A program made the position numbers and the translations under genes. Below the pieces are notes generated by a model. It had not been told where the DNA came from. It saw only the letters and a program-made list of their open reading frames with translations, and did no database searches. Shown piece after piece: positions 25,533 through 34,173 of a stretch of 64,000 nucleotides of DNA (the stretch's first letter is position 1; each line of letters opens with the position of its first letter). This DNA comes from Chryseosolibacter sp964438975 (GTDB lineage: Bacteria; Bacteroidota; Bacteroidia; Cytophagales; Cyclobacteriaceae): the NCBI GenBank assembly GCA_964438975.1, contig CAYTMU010000010.1:1-64000 (forward strand), given 5' to 3'.

Positions 25533-26483
25533 TTACTCGATTTCAAGTGGCCTGCGGTTCACTTCGACAACCCTCAGGGGCATCGTCACCGGTACGAGTC
25601 CGGCCCTTAGCACGATCCGCTGACCTCTCTCGCTGGCAACGAACGCCATGAAGCCGCTTCCCAGTCCCGCGCGCGCTTCGCGACTCAGGATTGTGATTCG
25701 CCGTGCGAGCGGGTAGTGTTTTAGGGCCAGGTACGCCTGATAAGGTTTGAAGTGCGTACTGTCACCGGCGACGCTCATTACCCGTACTCTTTGCAGGAAG
25801 GAATTCGAGGTAGAGTCGTCTTTATCGCTGATCCATTCCAATCCGATAAGTCCGAGTGCATTCTCATTCGCCGACACATAGTCGATCACACCCTCGTTAT
25901 TCTTCACTGCGAAGGTATTATCCGGGAGTTCGTCCACTTGCGCGACAGAGTCTTTCAAATGCCGGATAAGACCCGAGTTCGGGTTATCAAACACAATCTC
26001 TATGCCAGCGTTGTTATTCCCGCCCAGATCGCTCCATTTGCCGATTTTTCCCTGCAAAACAGCGCGGAGCTGCTCCATAGTAATGAGCGTATCGCGGTTG
26101 TTGCGGTGGACGATCAGAGCCACGGCGCTGAGGGCCACATCGAGTTCAGTCGGCGTGATCTTGAGTGATCTGAAATAATCCTTTTCCTCTTCGGTAAATT
26201 TTCGCGTAACGATGGCGAGGCGTGCGCTATCGTCGAGCAGCGCATTTAAAGCTTCTGCTTCGGGCAAGTAGACCGTTTCGATATCGGCTCGCTTGTACAA
26301 AGCTTCGAACATGCTTACCTCGGCCTCGACGAGAGGTCGAAGTGATTCATCTGCTGCAATCTTGATAAACCCCTGGGTAGGGGAGTCGAGCGGGCGTCCA
26401 TGTTTATCGCGGTCGCGGCCACATCCGGCAAGCAGCAGGATTAGGAGCGCCAGCACTAACGGCATTTTCACGATCGTTCTCAT
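25533..26483 (-). CDS. PstS-like substrate-binding lipoprotein
   Basis: The 316-residue protein starts with a lipoprotein signal (LLAGC, Cys at about 21). It then shows a phosphate-binding-protein-like fold: GFIKIAADESLRPLVEAEV, a central TMEQLRAVLQGKIGKW and FMAFVASERGQRIVLRAGL near the end, all typical of PstS-family proteins. No PstC, PstA or PstB genes are adjacent. It overlaps the small membrane protein gene by four bases inside the TonB operon, so it may bind a ligand for TonB-linked work or sense phosphate. The ligand is unknown. Confidence 0.8.
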   Translation of the reverse strand: MRTIVKMPLVLALLILLLAGCGRDRDKHGRPLDSPTQGFIKIAADESLRPLVEAEVSMFEALYKRADIETVYLPEAEALNALLDDSARLAIVTRKFTEEEKDYFRSLKITPTELDVALSAVALIVHRNNRDTLITMEQLRAVLQGKIGKWSDLGGNNNAGIEIVFDNPNSGLIRHLKDSVAQVDELPDNTFAVKNNEGVIDYVSANENALGLIGLEWISDKDDSTSNSFLQRVRVMSVAGDSTHFKPYQAYLALKHYPLARRITILSREARAGLGSGFMAFVASERGQRIVLRAGLVPVTMPLRVVEVNRRPLEIE

Positions 26484-26701
26484 GTCCAGTATTTCTTATA
26501 GTACTTGTATCCGCGATAGGCTCCGAAGAGGAATAAGATAATTCCGAAGGGAATTCTGTAGTGTTCCGGTACTCTCTCGTCGGGTATATAAAAAATAAAG
26601 GTTGTACCGAGTATGAAATACAGTACAACCATTATTATTCCAAAGACCCGTCCGACGGCTTTCGCCAAATCGAGTTTCCGATCTTCGCTTTCGTCCTCCA
26701 A
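26480..26701 (-). CDS. Small two-helix inner-membrane protein
   Basis: The 73-residue protein has two hydrophobic segments (about 18-38 and 50-63), a charged acidic N terminus (MEDESEDRKLDL) and a basic, Tyr-rich end (YRGYKYYKKYWT). The stop of tonB lies two bases upstream and the PstS-like gene overlaps its end, so it is a genuine operon member. No named family is recognised. It could be a small assembly factor of the TonB-ExbBD complex. Confidence 0.8.
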   Translation of the reverse strand: MEDESEDRKLDLAKAVGRVFGIIMVVLYFILGTTFIFYIPDERVPEHYRIPFGIILFLFGAYRGYKYYKKYWT

Positions 26702-26703
26702 GT

Positions 26704-27495
26704 CTAGTTCAATTGGAACTTGATCGGCAGAACAAATCGTACGAACACGGGCTTACCATTTTGTCTTCCAGGCTTCCACGGCGGCATCATTGATACCACG
26801 CGCATTGCTTCCTTATCACAGTCAGCGCTGATCCCACGGATCGTTTTTACTTCGCTGATGCTACCGTCTTTGCTTACGACGAAGCTCACATAGACCGTTC
26901 CATCAACACCCATCCGCCGTGCGCTCGCCGGATATCTCATGTTTTTCTTGATAAAGGCCATCATTGCTGCATAGCCGCCTTCGAATTCAGGCTGTTGTTC
27001 AACTACGGTGAAGATCTTGTTCTCATCTTCCTCCACAACGACTTCGGCTACTGGCTCTTCAAACACGATCTCCGTTGGACCTTCGATCGCCACAGCTGCT
27101 ACTTCGTGCTGCTTGATCTCCTCGATCGTCGGGATCTCTTCGACCACCTCTTCCTTCACGACTTTCGGCGGAACGAATTTGATCACCTTTTGCAGTTTTG
27201 GTAACTGCACTTGCGGTGGCGGTGGTTTGGGTTTGTCGATTGGCGGCGGCGCCGACAATTCGGTATACACGAGTTTCCTCGGAGGAGCCTTTTCTACGAT
27301 CTCCTCTTTCTTGAACAGAGCCATAATATCAGGCGAATAAAACACCAGGGCCATGACCACCAGGGTTACCACAACGCCAAGCACCACGTTCTTGGAGTAG
27401 ATGGTGCGGAGCACATAGGCACCATATGCCTTGTTGCGGTTTTCGAAGACGATGTCTTCCCACCTGGGCGCCATTGGATTATTTGCTGCTTTCAT
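26704..27495 (-). CDS. TonB-family energy transducer
   Basis: TonB spans the periplasm to pass proton-motive energy to outer-membrane transporters. The 263-residue protein has the Bacteroidota N terminus WEDIVFENRNKAYGAYVLR, one membrane segment (about 35-57), a Pro-rich and Val/Glu-rich linker (PPPIDKPKPPPPQVQLPKL) and a TonB C-terminal domain (about 175-263) with MRYPASARRMGVDGTVYVSF. It follows exbD and precedes the small membrane protein gene with a two-base gap. Confidence 0.92.
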   Translation of the reverse strand: MKAANNPMAPRWEDIVFENRNKAYGAYVLRTIYSKNVVLGVVVTLVVMALVFYSPDIMALFKKEEIVEKAPPRKLVYTELSAPPPIDKPKPPPPQVQLPKLQKVIKFVPPKVVKEEVVEEIPTIEEIKQHEVAAVAIEGPTEIVFEEPVAEVVVEEDENKIFTVVEQQPEFEGGYAAMMAFIKKNMRYPASARRMGVDGTVYVSFVVSKDGSISEVKTIRGISADCDKEAMRVVSMMPPWKPGRQNGKPVFVRFVLPIKFQLN

Positions 27496-27552
27496 AGTTT
27501 CTTACGTTTCTTCTACAAAGATGCTCGGAGCACCGAAATTCCATAAGGAAAA

Positions 27553-28089
27553 TCAGGGTTCCTGAGTAACTTCTTCAACCGGAATATTTCCCGTAATAAT
27601 TGCCGTATCGTCCGGTGTGTAATCAACGATTGCATACCGTTTCGTGTCGGTGATATCCATTTCATCAAGGATAGTCACCATGTTCTCGTAGCGCGAATCA
27701 TCCTTCGGCTTAATAAGGACCATCATCTTTGGATTCGCCTGCGTATTTTGAAGGATTATCTTCCGAACACCGTCTTTCGAGTAATTTGTCTCGCTGACGG
27801 GCGGATCAAGACCGATCCACCAGTAGATTTTGTCCCCCTCGGCCAAGACGAGATTCAGGATATCCCGCTCGTTGATCTTGGTCTGCTGGGTTTCATCGTC
27901 CACTTTGTCCGGCATGTTAACCTCCATGGTCTTGGGCTTATTGAACGTCGTAGTCAGAAGGAAGAACGTCAACAAAAGAAACGCCAAATCGACCATCGGC
28001 GTCATGTCAATCTTCGTTGACATTTTCTTCGCGCGAACCTTACCGCCTTTGCCCTTACCGCCGCCGCCACCTTGCTGTACTTCTGCCAT
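27553..28089 (-). CDS. exbD: ExbD-family biopolymer transport protein (second)
   Basis: The 178-residue protein has a Gly/Lys-rich N terminus (about 1-25), one membrane helix starting IDMTPMVDLAFLLLTFFLLT with the conserved proton-channel Asp in MVDL, and a periplasmic domain. Compared with the preceding ExbD it keeps the helix but differs outside it. Paired ExbD genes are common in Bacteroidota and may form a mixed dimer within the ExbB pentamer. Confidence 0.92.
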   Translation of the reverse strand: MAEVQQGGGGGKGKGGKVRAKKMSTKIDMTPMVDLAFLLLTFFLLTTTFNKPKTMEVNMPDKVDDETQQTKINERDILNLVLAEGDKIYWWIGLDPPVSETNYSKDGVRKIILQNTQANPKMMVLIKPKDDSRYENMVTILDEMDITDTKRYAIVDYTPDDTAIITGNIPVEEVTQEP

Positions 28090-28108
28090 AACTTTATAAC
28101 TTAATAAG

Positions 28109-28705
28109 TTAAACTTCTTGTTCCAGTGTCGTGATCAGATTGAAACGCAACACTTTGCGGTCGATCAGCGTGCTGATAACGCGCTGAACTATCTTATAAT
28201 TGGTGTCGCGATCGCCTTTCACCGCTATGCGCACGCCGGGATTACTAATGCGAGCAAAGACAATCCAGTCGGCGAGTTCGTTTTGTACCGAATCCGAAGG
28301 AATGCCCGGCTGCTGAACCATTTTTCGCTCCTCGGGAGCCATGTCGAGAAATTGCGGAAGTGTCGCGAGCGGCACACCGAAGCCCGTCATGATCGAAAAT
28401 GTGTTGAGCTGTTCACCGCTGAAGGCGATGCCGTACTTATCTCCCATCAGCCGCAGCATTTGCGCACGGTGGTTCTTGTTATCCATATCAAAGAACACCC
28501 GTCCGTCGTCGGCGATACTGATAATGATCCGATCTCTGTCTGGAAGTATAATTTCCGAAACCGACTTGGGAATATCCACCACCACTGGTTCATCTGGCGC
28601 GAACGTTGTCGTCAACATAAAGAAGGTAACGAGCAAGAACGCCAGGTCGACCATTGGGGTCATATCCAGGGATGGAGGATTCCGTTGTACTTTAATCTTT
28701 CCCAT
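28109..28705 (-). CDS. exbD: ExbD-family biopolymer transport protein (first)
   Basis: The 198-residue protein has a short N terminus, one membrane helix LDMTPMVDLAFLLVTFFMLT with the conserved Asp, and a periplasmic domain longer than usual. The domain carries an insert of about 40 residues (GEQLNTFSIMTGFGVPLATL onward) before the usual end. It lies 13 bases after exbB. Confidence 0.92.
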   Translation of the reverse strand: MGKIKVQRNPPSLDMTPMVDLAFLLVTFFMLTTTFAPDEPVVVDIPKSVSEIILPDRDRIIISIADDGRVFFDMDNKNHRAQMLRLMGDKYGIAFSGEQLNTFSIMTGFGVPLATLPQFLDMAPEERKMVQQPGIPSDSVQNELADWIVFARISNPGVRIAVKGDRDTNYKIVQRVISTLIDRKVLRFNLITTLEQEV

Positions 28706-28718
28706 AATATTGGTTCAG

Positions 28719-29549
28719 TTATGCTTTCACTTCGCGACCTGCGCGAGCAGTGAAGTTCTGAATGATGCTATACGATGCTTCATCGATGCCATATGTCAAT
28801 GAATCGATCTTGTTCGTAAAGTAGTTATAGAAGATGATCGCAAGAGCAGACGTACCTACACCAAGCGCCGTATTAATAAGGGCCTCGGAGATACCGTTTG
28901 CAAGGGCGACCGCGTCAGGAGCACCTGATGTTGCCATCGCCGTAAAGGCCGCGATCATACCGGTTACCGTTCCCAAGAGTCCCAACAGAGTCGCGACTGA
29001 TGCGATCGTTGCGATGATCACAAGGTTCCGTTCCAGCATCGGCATCTCCAGCTGCGTGGTCTCTTCGATATCCTTCTGAACTAACAACACTTTTTTCTCC
29101 GGCTCTAGTTCATTGTTCCGGGAGAGCTCATCGTATTTCAGCAAACCGGCTTTGACGACGTTCGCCACGGATCCGCGCTGGCGATCGCATTCCTGGATTG
29201 CCTGTGTGATCTTACCGTCTGAAATCAGCCCGCGAACCTTCGATACGAACCTTCTGACGCTACCGCGACCAGTAGCGCTGGAGATAGTAACGAAACGTTC
29301 AATAGCAAATGTCAGAAGGATCAACAACAGGGCGATCAGCGCAGCAACGACGATCCGACCTTTGTAAATAATGCCTAACCAGTTGCCGGGAAGCGGGTGA
29401 TTGCTTGGATCGCCACCCTCGAAATTGGCCGGGTTACCGAGAACATATAGGTAAATAAGAACCGCAATGACAATTTCTAATGGAATAACAATTGCTGTAA
29501 AAGTTGATCTGAGGCTTTCTCCAAGTGAGCCACCACGTTTTTGTGCCAT
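28719..29549 (-). CDS. exbB: ExbB/TolQ/MotA-family proton channel protein
   Basis: The 276-residue protein has three or more membrane segments: about 19-35, 68-88, and the pair in the C-terminal MotA/TolQ domain (VIIATIASVATLLGLLGTVT and the following helix). With ExbD it forms the proton-driven motor that energises TonB. It is the first gene of the seven-gene operon exbB to the TPR gene. No clear TAnnTTTG element was found upstream in 29550-29716. Confidence 0.92.
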   Translation of the reverse strand: MAQKRGGSLGESLRSTFTAIVIPLEIVIAVLIYLYVLGNPANFEGGDPSNHPLPGNWLGIIYKGRIVVAALIALLLILLTFAIERFVTISSATGRGSVRRFVSKVRGLISDGKITQAIQECDRQRGSVANVVKAGLLKYDELSRNNELEPEKKVLLVQKDIEETTQLEMPMLERNLVIIATIASVATLLGLLGTVTGMIAAFTAMATSGAPDAVALANGISEALINTALGVGTSALAIIFYNYFTNKIDSLTYGIDEASYSIIQNFTARAGREVKA

Positions 29550-29716
29550 GTTAATAGTAATTTAGGTTTCTAAGTTGATGTTAGTTGGTAAAAGTAATCA
29601 AAGAGGGTTAAAAATCCTGTTTTTCGCATGAACTGCAAAATAATTCTTAATTTTCTTTGGCCTGCCGGCTAACTCTGTATTGTTCTCTTGCGTTTAATAC
29701 GTCGGTTTTCTCACTG

Positions 29717-30373
29717 TTATTGTTCATCCTTTGCCAGGAGATTCCGGTTCTTGAACCAGGTGATCACCACGGGTATTGCCGAGACAAGGATCATGGTGAT
29801 TACGATCAACTCCAGATAGGAGGTGATGTTGGGGAAGAGCCTGCCGAGGAAATGTCCTGCCAAAACCATTGTGACTATCCAGATTGTTGCACCTAAAAGG
29901 TTGAAAATCATAAATTTAGTAAAGTCTATGCGGGCCATTCCGGCGAGGATCGTCACGAACGTGCGAACCACCGGCAGGAATCGTCCGAGGATGAAGGCCA
30001 TCATCCCGTGCTTCTCGTAGAACGCTTGTGTGATGTTGATGTACTTCTTCTTGAAGAAGAAACTGTCTTTCCGGTTCATGAGATAAGCTCCCGCCCAACG
30101 TCCCGTCAGATACCCGACAAATGACCCGGAGATCGCCGCGATGATCAACAGTATAATAAGGACATAAACATTTATGTCGAGGTATTCCGATTCGGCGAGG
30201 AGGCCGGCTACAAAGAGCAGGGAGTCACCCGGGAGAAAGAACCCGAAGAATACACCTGTCTCTGCGAAGATTATCAACAGCAGAAGTCCCAGCCCTCCGA
30301 ACTGAATGATTGTCTCTGGATTGAAGGTGTCAAAGATGGCAATGATGTTAACGAATTGAACGTCTGCAAACAT
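29717..30373 (-). CDS. DedA-family membrane protein
   Basis: The 218-residue polytopic protein of the DedA/VTT family has the signatures FAETGVFFGFFLPGDSLLF and GRFLPVVRTFVTILAGMARI, plus G-x-x-x-G at ISGSFVGYLTGRWAG. DedA proteins are implicated in undecaprenyl-phosphate or phospholipid flipping across the inner membrane. It lies upstream of exbB on the same strand with a 167-base gap and is probably a separate transcription unit. Confidence 0.9.
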   Translation of the reverse strand: MFADVQFVNIIAIFDTFNPETIIQFGGLGLLLLIIFAETGVFFGFFLPGDSLLFVAGLLAESEYLDINVYVLIILLIIAAISGSFVGYLTGRWAGAYLMNRKDSFFFKKKYINITQAFYEKHGMMAFILGRFLPVVRTFVTILAGMARIDFTKFMIFNLLGATIWIVTMVLAGHFLGRLFPNITSYLELIVITMILVSAIPVVITWFKNRNLLAKDEQ

Positions 30374-30728
30374 GATTTTCGGTTAGTAATGGAGCCTATG
30401 CTTAATAAAGATTGCACCAATGATCACCGTCATCTCACGTGAGCGAACTGTCCGACGCCGATCCCATAGGTGAGGGAACCGGATCGGGATCGGGATTTCC
30501 TGGCGAACCTGATTCCGCAAAGTGGGCAAGGTAAGCCAAAAAAGCTACTCCGGTGCAGATGAAAATGCAATTTTTATGAGTGGTCGCACTCCCCGGCCTA
30601 TTTCGACCCCTGGGAAACTTGATTGCGGCCTGAGCTATTACATCTGTCGTTAACCCGTTCATTTTCACAGGCTTTATTTCCGCATATTTTGCTAATTTTA
30701 CTGTAATAATGCCACCATACCTGGACTT
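30374..30728. other. 355-bp divergent intergenic region without recognised genes
   Basis: This region lies between DedA (minus) and the outer-membrane protein (plus). It contains a microrepeat GATCGGGATCGGGAT near 30480-30500, and A+T-rich sequence near 30690-30715 that is the likely promoter area for the plus-strand gene. Reading frames here show no family resemblance. No tRNA or structured RNA was recognised. Confidence 0.35.
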
Positions 30729-31796
30729 ATGAAGCGATTTTTTTTCGTCCTGCTGACTGTGTCTGCAGCCGGGCAAAGCTGCCTTTTTGCACAGCAGCGG
30801 CCCGACAAAACGGCTGTTACCTATGAGCAGATCTACGACGACCCGTATGCTGTAAACAAGCTTTTTATTGGTCTGCAACCGCTTTACGGAGAACTTTTTG
30901 TTGCCAATGTCAATGCGGGTTTCGGCCTGGAGGCGCTGTATTATTACCAGGATAAGGTTGATTTCCGCGCCCAGCTTCGAAAATCTTACAGTCGGAAGTT
31001 CTTCGACTTCAACCGGGATGTCGCACTTGACAACAGCCAGCTTGACAACCGTGCTCAGGTGTTTAATTACTTTGAGTTCGGAGCCACGTACCACATCAAA
31101 GACTTTGAGGAGAACTCGAAAACGAGAATGGTGCTTTATAGAAAGAGTTACAAAGGCAACCGATGGGCATCGCGCGTGCCCCTCACCGCCGAAGTGCCTT
31201 CCAAGGTGAGGAAGGTATACGGACTCCGCGGAGGGACAATGCTATGGAAGAGCTCTACAGACCTGACACGGGCCATGAGTGCTCAGGGATTGACGAACAA
31301 TGATCTGAAAGACGCTGAAGGCAATGGTCTCCCACTGACGTACGATGCGGCGGGACGAGAACGTCCACTTAATGTGTACTCCAATATTGCGTCGACTAAC
31401 GTATACCTCGGGGGGTCGATGTCGTGGGGACGAAACATCGCAATCAATTTTGACACCTACGAGGAGGGTGTCGATGACTTGATGCTTACTGTATTCTTTG
31501 ACCTTATCTACTCACCTTCCATGACCGTCGACGACATCGTCTATACTACGACGCCATTGAACTCGCCGACGGCGGAGACGCGCACATATTCCGTCAGTCC
31601 CGTCAAACTTCAATCATTCGGAGCGCGTCTCGGTATCGACGGGCGATTCAACCGCTCATTCAGTTGGTCGTACGGAGGGGAGATAGGCTACAGACCCAGC
31701 ATCGAAGGAAGATCCTTTTTCGCACTACTAAGGATCAGTTTCCCTGTATTTGGAAGTAGCCTGGATGACAAGGTTGAAACATTTGAAAGGAACTGA
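30729..31796 (+). CDS. Exported protein, probable outer-membrane barrel, unknown function
   Basis: The 355-residue protein has a signal peptide (about 1-21, ending CLFAQ). Many predicted beta strands rich in Tyr, Phe and Gly follow, for example NYFEFGATYHI, VYLGGSMSWGRNIAINF and SFGARLGIDGRFN. It ends RSFFALLRISFPVFGSSLDD, so the terminal aromatic strand is not at the very end. A barrel with an 18-residue tail, or a large periplasmic beta protein, fits. No named family is recognised. It is monocistronic by spacing. Confidence 0.65.
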   Translation: MKRFFFVLLTVSAAGQSCLFAQQRPDKTAVTYEQIYDDPYAVNKLFIGLQPLYGELFVANVNAGFGLEALYYYQDKVDFRAQLRKSYSRKFFDFNRDVALDNSQLDNRAQVFNYFEFGATYHIKDFEENSKTRMVLYRKSYKGNRWASRVPLTAEVPSKVRKVYGLRGGTMLWKSSTDLTRAMSAQGLTNNDLKDAEGNGLPLTYDAAGRERPLNVYSNIASTNVYLGGSMSWGRNIAINFDTYEEGVDDLMLTVFFDLIYSPSMTVDDIVYTTTPLNSPTAETRTYSVSPVKLQSFGARLGIDGRFNRSFSWSYGGEIGYRPSIEGRSFFALLRISFPVFGSSLDDKVETFERN

Positions 31797-31931
31797 CCTT
31801 CCCACAGAATTCTCTACCCCTTTTTGGGGTGCTTGAAAAAGGTTACACCTTTATTTCATATTTATTTTCAGAGTGGTTGCAACAATCGATTACAAGCTGA
31901 CGTCTAATTGCTGTAATCAAAAACAAACCAT

Positions 31932-32504
31932 ATGAAAAAAATATTTTCCTTAGCACTGGTGCTGGCGGCTGCTATTCAAGTGTCGGCTGCTCATGTGGCG
32001 CCGGAGTCACCGGTCGGAGTTTCTGTACTGAAGTCCGGATCGGTTGTCAAACTTTTCTATCGCGGCGAGGAATGCGGAACCGTGAAGGTTGCGATCTATA
32101 ATCAGAAGGGGCACGTTGTTTACCGTGAGGTGTTGGAGGACACAGAAGATTTCATGCGGCCTTACAATTTTTCGGCTTTGCCATCAGGCAAGTACACCAT
32201 CGAACTCACTGACAAGTTTGGAACGAAGAGTCGAAGCGTGGAGCACGGGTTACGCGACAATTCGATGGTCGTGAAACTCACGCGCTTGAGCAAGAATGAG
32301 CATAAGTATGTGTTATCTGTCCCGGATCAAGGGGCCGAATCACTTGTTGTTCGTATTTACGACCGGAATAACAAGATGGTGTATGAGACGACGGAGAGAG
32401 TAAATGGCGATTTTGCAAGAATGTACAACCTGAACAAGATCCGCGGATATCACATGATTCACGTGACAGACGACAAAGGACACTCGAATAGTATAGTGAA
32501 TTGA
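31932..32504 (+). CDS. Small exported protein with two tandem Ig-like repeats
   Basis: The 190-residue protein has a signal peptide (about 1-20, ending VSAA) and two similar halves of about 75 residues. Matching segments are VKVAIYNQKGHVVYREVLED with PYNFSALPSGKYTIELTDKF, and VVRIYDRNNKMVYETTERVN with MYNLNKIRGYHMIHVTDDKG. Each half has the strand pattern of T9SS type A sorting domains or DUF3244-like Ig folds, so it may be a secreted or surface beta-sandwich protein. No function is known. A good terminator follows. Confidence 0.7.
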   Translation: MKKIFSLALVLAAAIQVSAAHVAPESPVGVSVLKSGSVVKLFYRGEECGTVKVAIYNQKGHVVYREVLEDTEDFMRPYNFSALPSGKYTIELTDKFGTKSRSVEHGLRDNSMVVKLTRLSKNEHKYVLSVPDQGAESLVVRIYDRNNKMVYETTERVNGDFARMYNLNKIRGYHMIHVTDDKGHSNSIVN

Positions 32505-32566
32505 TGCGGAATCGTTTGTATATGCAAAGGTTGTTAACTTCTGATAACACGAATCTCTACCAAACG

Positions 32567-32593
32567 AGCCCTTCATGATGGAGGGCTTTTTTG
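32567..32593 (+). terminator. Rho-independent terminator after the two-repeat exported protein gene
   Basis: Stem AGCCCTTCAT / ATGGAGGGCT (one G-T pair) with almost no loop, followed by a run of six T. It lies 62 bases after the stop. Confidence 0.8.
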
Positions 32594-32686
32594 TTTAGCG
32601 TTGCTGCATGTACATGGTAGTCTCTTGCAGATCAGACTGCTTTCGTTCGCATTTTCAATTTCAGATTTTTTGTGGCATTTTAAATT

Positions 32687-33163
32687 ATGGATGTATTATG
32701 GCTCTCTTTGGGAATCATCTTAATGGCCGTCGGGTTCGTGGGCTGCATTCTTCCGTTTCTTCCAGGTCCTCCACTTTGCTACCTGGCCCTACTGCTTCAG
32801 CAATTGCAATCGGAGCCGTTCTTCACTACCCGGTTTCTGGTGATTTGGGCCGGGGTGACCTTGCTAGTGGTCGCATTGGATTACGTCATTCCGATCTTCG
32901 GCACTAAACGCTATGGAGGGAGTCGATATGGTGTGTGGGGATGCGTTGTGGGGCTTGTCGCGGGTTTGTGGCTGATGCCATTCGGCTTGATCATCGGACC
33001 TTTCGTAGGTGCTTTTGTTGGTGAGCTGATCGGCAACTCCGGCGCGCAAAATGCGTTGCGTGCTGCATTTGGTTCATTTCTCGGCTTTTTGCTCGGGACG
33101 CTTCTGAAGTTGGTCGTATGTATAGTGATGGGCTGGTATTTCGTTCAAGCTGCGATCCGCTAG
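32687..33163 (+). CDS. DUF456 membrane protein
   Basis: The 158-residue inner-membrane protein has four to five hydrophobic segments and glycine-rich stretches, including FVGCILPFLPGPPLCYLALL near the N terminus, DYVIPIFGTKRYGGSRYGVWG in the middle and FGLIIGPFVGAFVGELIG, which are typical of DUF456. The function of the family is unknown. It is flanked by short intergenic gaps and the next gene encodes a universal stress protein, without evident coupling. Confidence 0.85.
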   Translation: MDVLWLSLGIILMAVGFVGCILPFLPGPPLCYLALLLQQLQSEPFFTTRFLVIWAGVTLLVVALDYVIPIFGTKRYGGSRYGVWGCVVGLVAGLWLMPFGLIIGPFVGAFVGELIGNSGAQNALRAAFGSFLGFLLGTLLKLVVCIVMGWYFVQAAIR

Positions 33164-33247
33164 CTATATGGATGCAAATTGCGGCGCAAGCGCTAAAAAT
33201 CTTGAATTTTTTTGGCTTTATTTGAGTAAAATATAAATCTGCCGAAC

Positions 33248-34102
33248 ATGAAAAGAATTCTTGTCCCCACTGATTTCTCAAAGCCTGCTGAAAACGCGAT
33301 CGACGTTGCCGTGGATATCGCCAAGAAAGCAAACTCGACACTCATCCTGCTGCACGTGATTGAAGAGGCTTCCGGAACTTCATTCAACATCACCGGAGAG
33401 GTCAATGTCTCAGGGGGATGGGAGGAGAAGTTTTTCACCATGAAACTGATTGAGCGAAGCAAGAAGCAGATGGCGAAGGTTTTTGACGAAGTCAAGGCAA
33501 CGGGGGTAAAGGTGAAGCAGGAATTGAGGGTTGGAACGGCATTTCACGGGATGCGCGATATCATCACCGAGCAAAAGGTTGACCTGGTGGTCATGGGAAC
33601 TGCTGGCCGGAAGAAGCTCAATGAGATGATCATCGGAACCAATACGGAGAAGGTGGTCCGGCATGCGAAATGTCCGGTCTTGACGGTTCAGAAGAAGCCC
33701 AGAACGACCGATTTCAAAAATATTGTATACGCCACCTCAATGAGCAAGGAGGAAGAGGTGTTTTCGCGTGTTGTTCGGAACGCTCAGCAGATCTACGGGT
33801 CAACTATACATCTCGTGCGGGTGAATACGCCGGGCAATTTTCAGCGCGACGCGGTTGCAGAGAAGTATATGCAGGACTTTGCCAAGAAGCTGCAACTGAA
33901 GAATTATACGATCAATATTTTCAACGACCTCACAGAAGAAGAGGGCATCATCTATTTTGCTGACAGCATCAATGCGGATCTTATCGCGATGGCGACGCGC
34001 GGCCGCACTGGATTTGCTCACGTACTCGCGGGCAGCATTGCAGAAGAGGTGGTGTCGCACTCAAAGCGTCCTGTACTGACCTTTGTCACCAAGCCACGCT
34101 AG
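33248..34102 (+). CDS. Tandem-domain universal stress protein
   Basis: The 284-residue cytosolic protein has two UspA domains. Domain 1 starts MKRILVPTDFSKPAENAIDV and has the ATP-binding pattern G-x2-G-x9-G-T in GTAGRKKLNEMIIGTNTE. Domain 2 has TRGRTGFAHVLAGS, in which the first Gly is Ala, so binding there may be weaker. USP proteins respond to starvation, energy or envelope stress; the client is unknown. A second tandem-domain USP lies at 41302-42147. Confidence 0.92.
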   Translation: MKRILVPTDFSKPAENAIDVAVDIAKKANSTLILLHVIEEASGTSFNITGEVNVSGGWEEKFFTMKLIERSKKQMAKVFDEVKATGVKVKQELRVGTAFHGMRDIITEQKVDLVVMGTAGRKKLNEMIIGTNTEKVVRHAKCPVLTVQKKPRTTDFKNIVYATSMSKEEEVFSRVVRNAQQIYGSTIHLVRVNTPGNFQRDAVAEKYMQDFAKKLQLKNYTINIFNDLTEEEGIIYFADSINADLIAMATRGRTGFAHVLAGSIAEEVVSHSKRPVLTFVTKPR

Positions 34103-34173
34103 GCATCGCCAGAAATGATCTGAGATTGCACACCTCATATGGAGCGTGGTCTTGCTAATCCCGCGTGTAAGAT

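Noticed and set aside
25533..26483. Phosphate ABC transporter locus
   Set aside because: Only a PstS-like lipoprotein is present; permease and ATPase genes are absent and the operon is TonB-related.
30480..30500. Repeat array GATCGGGATCGGGAT
   Set aside because: Only two and a half units; too short to call.
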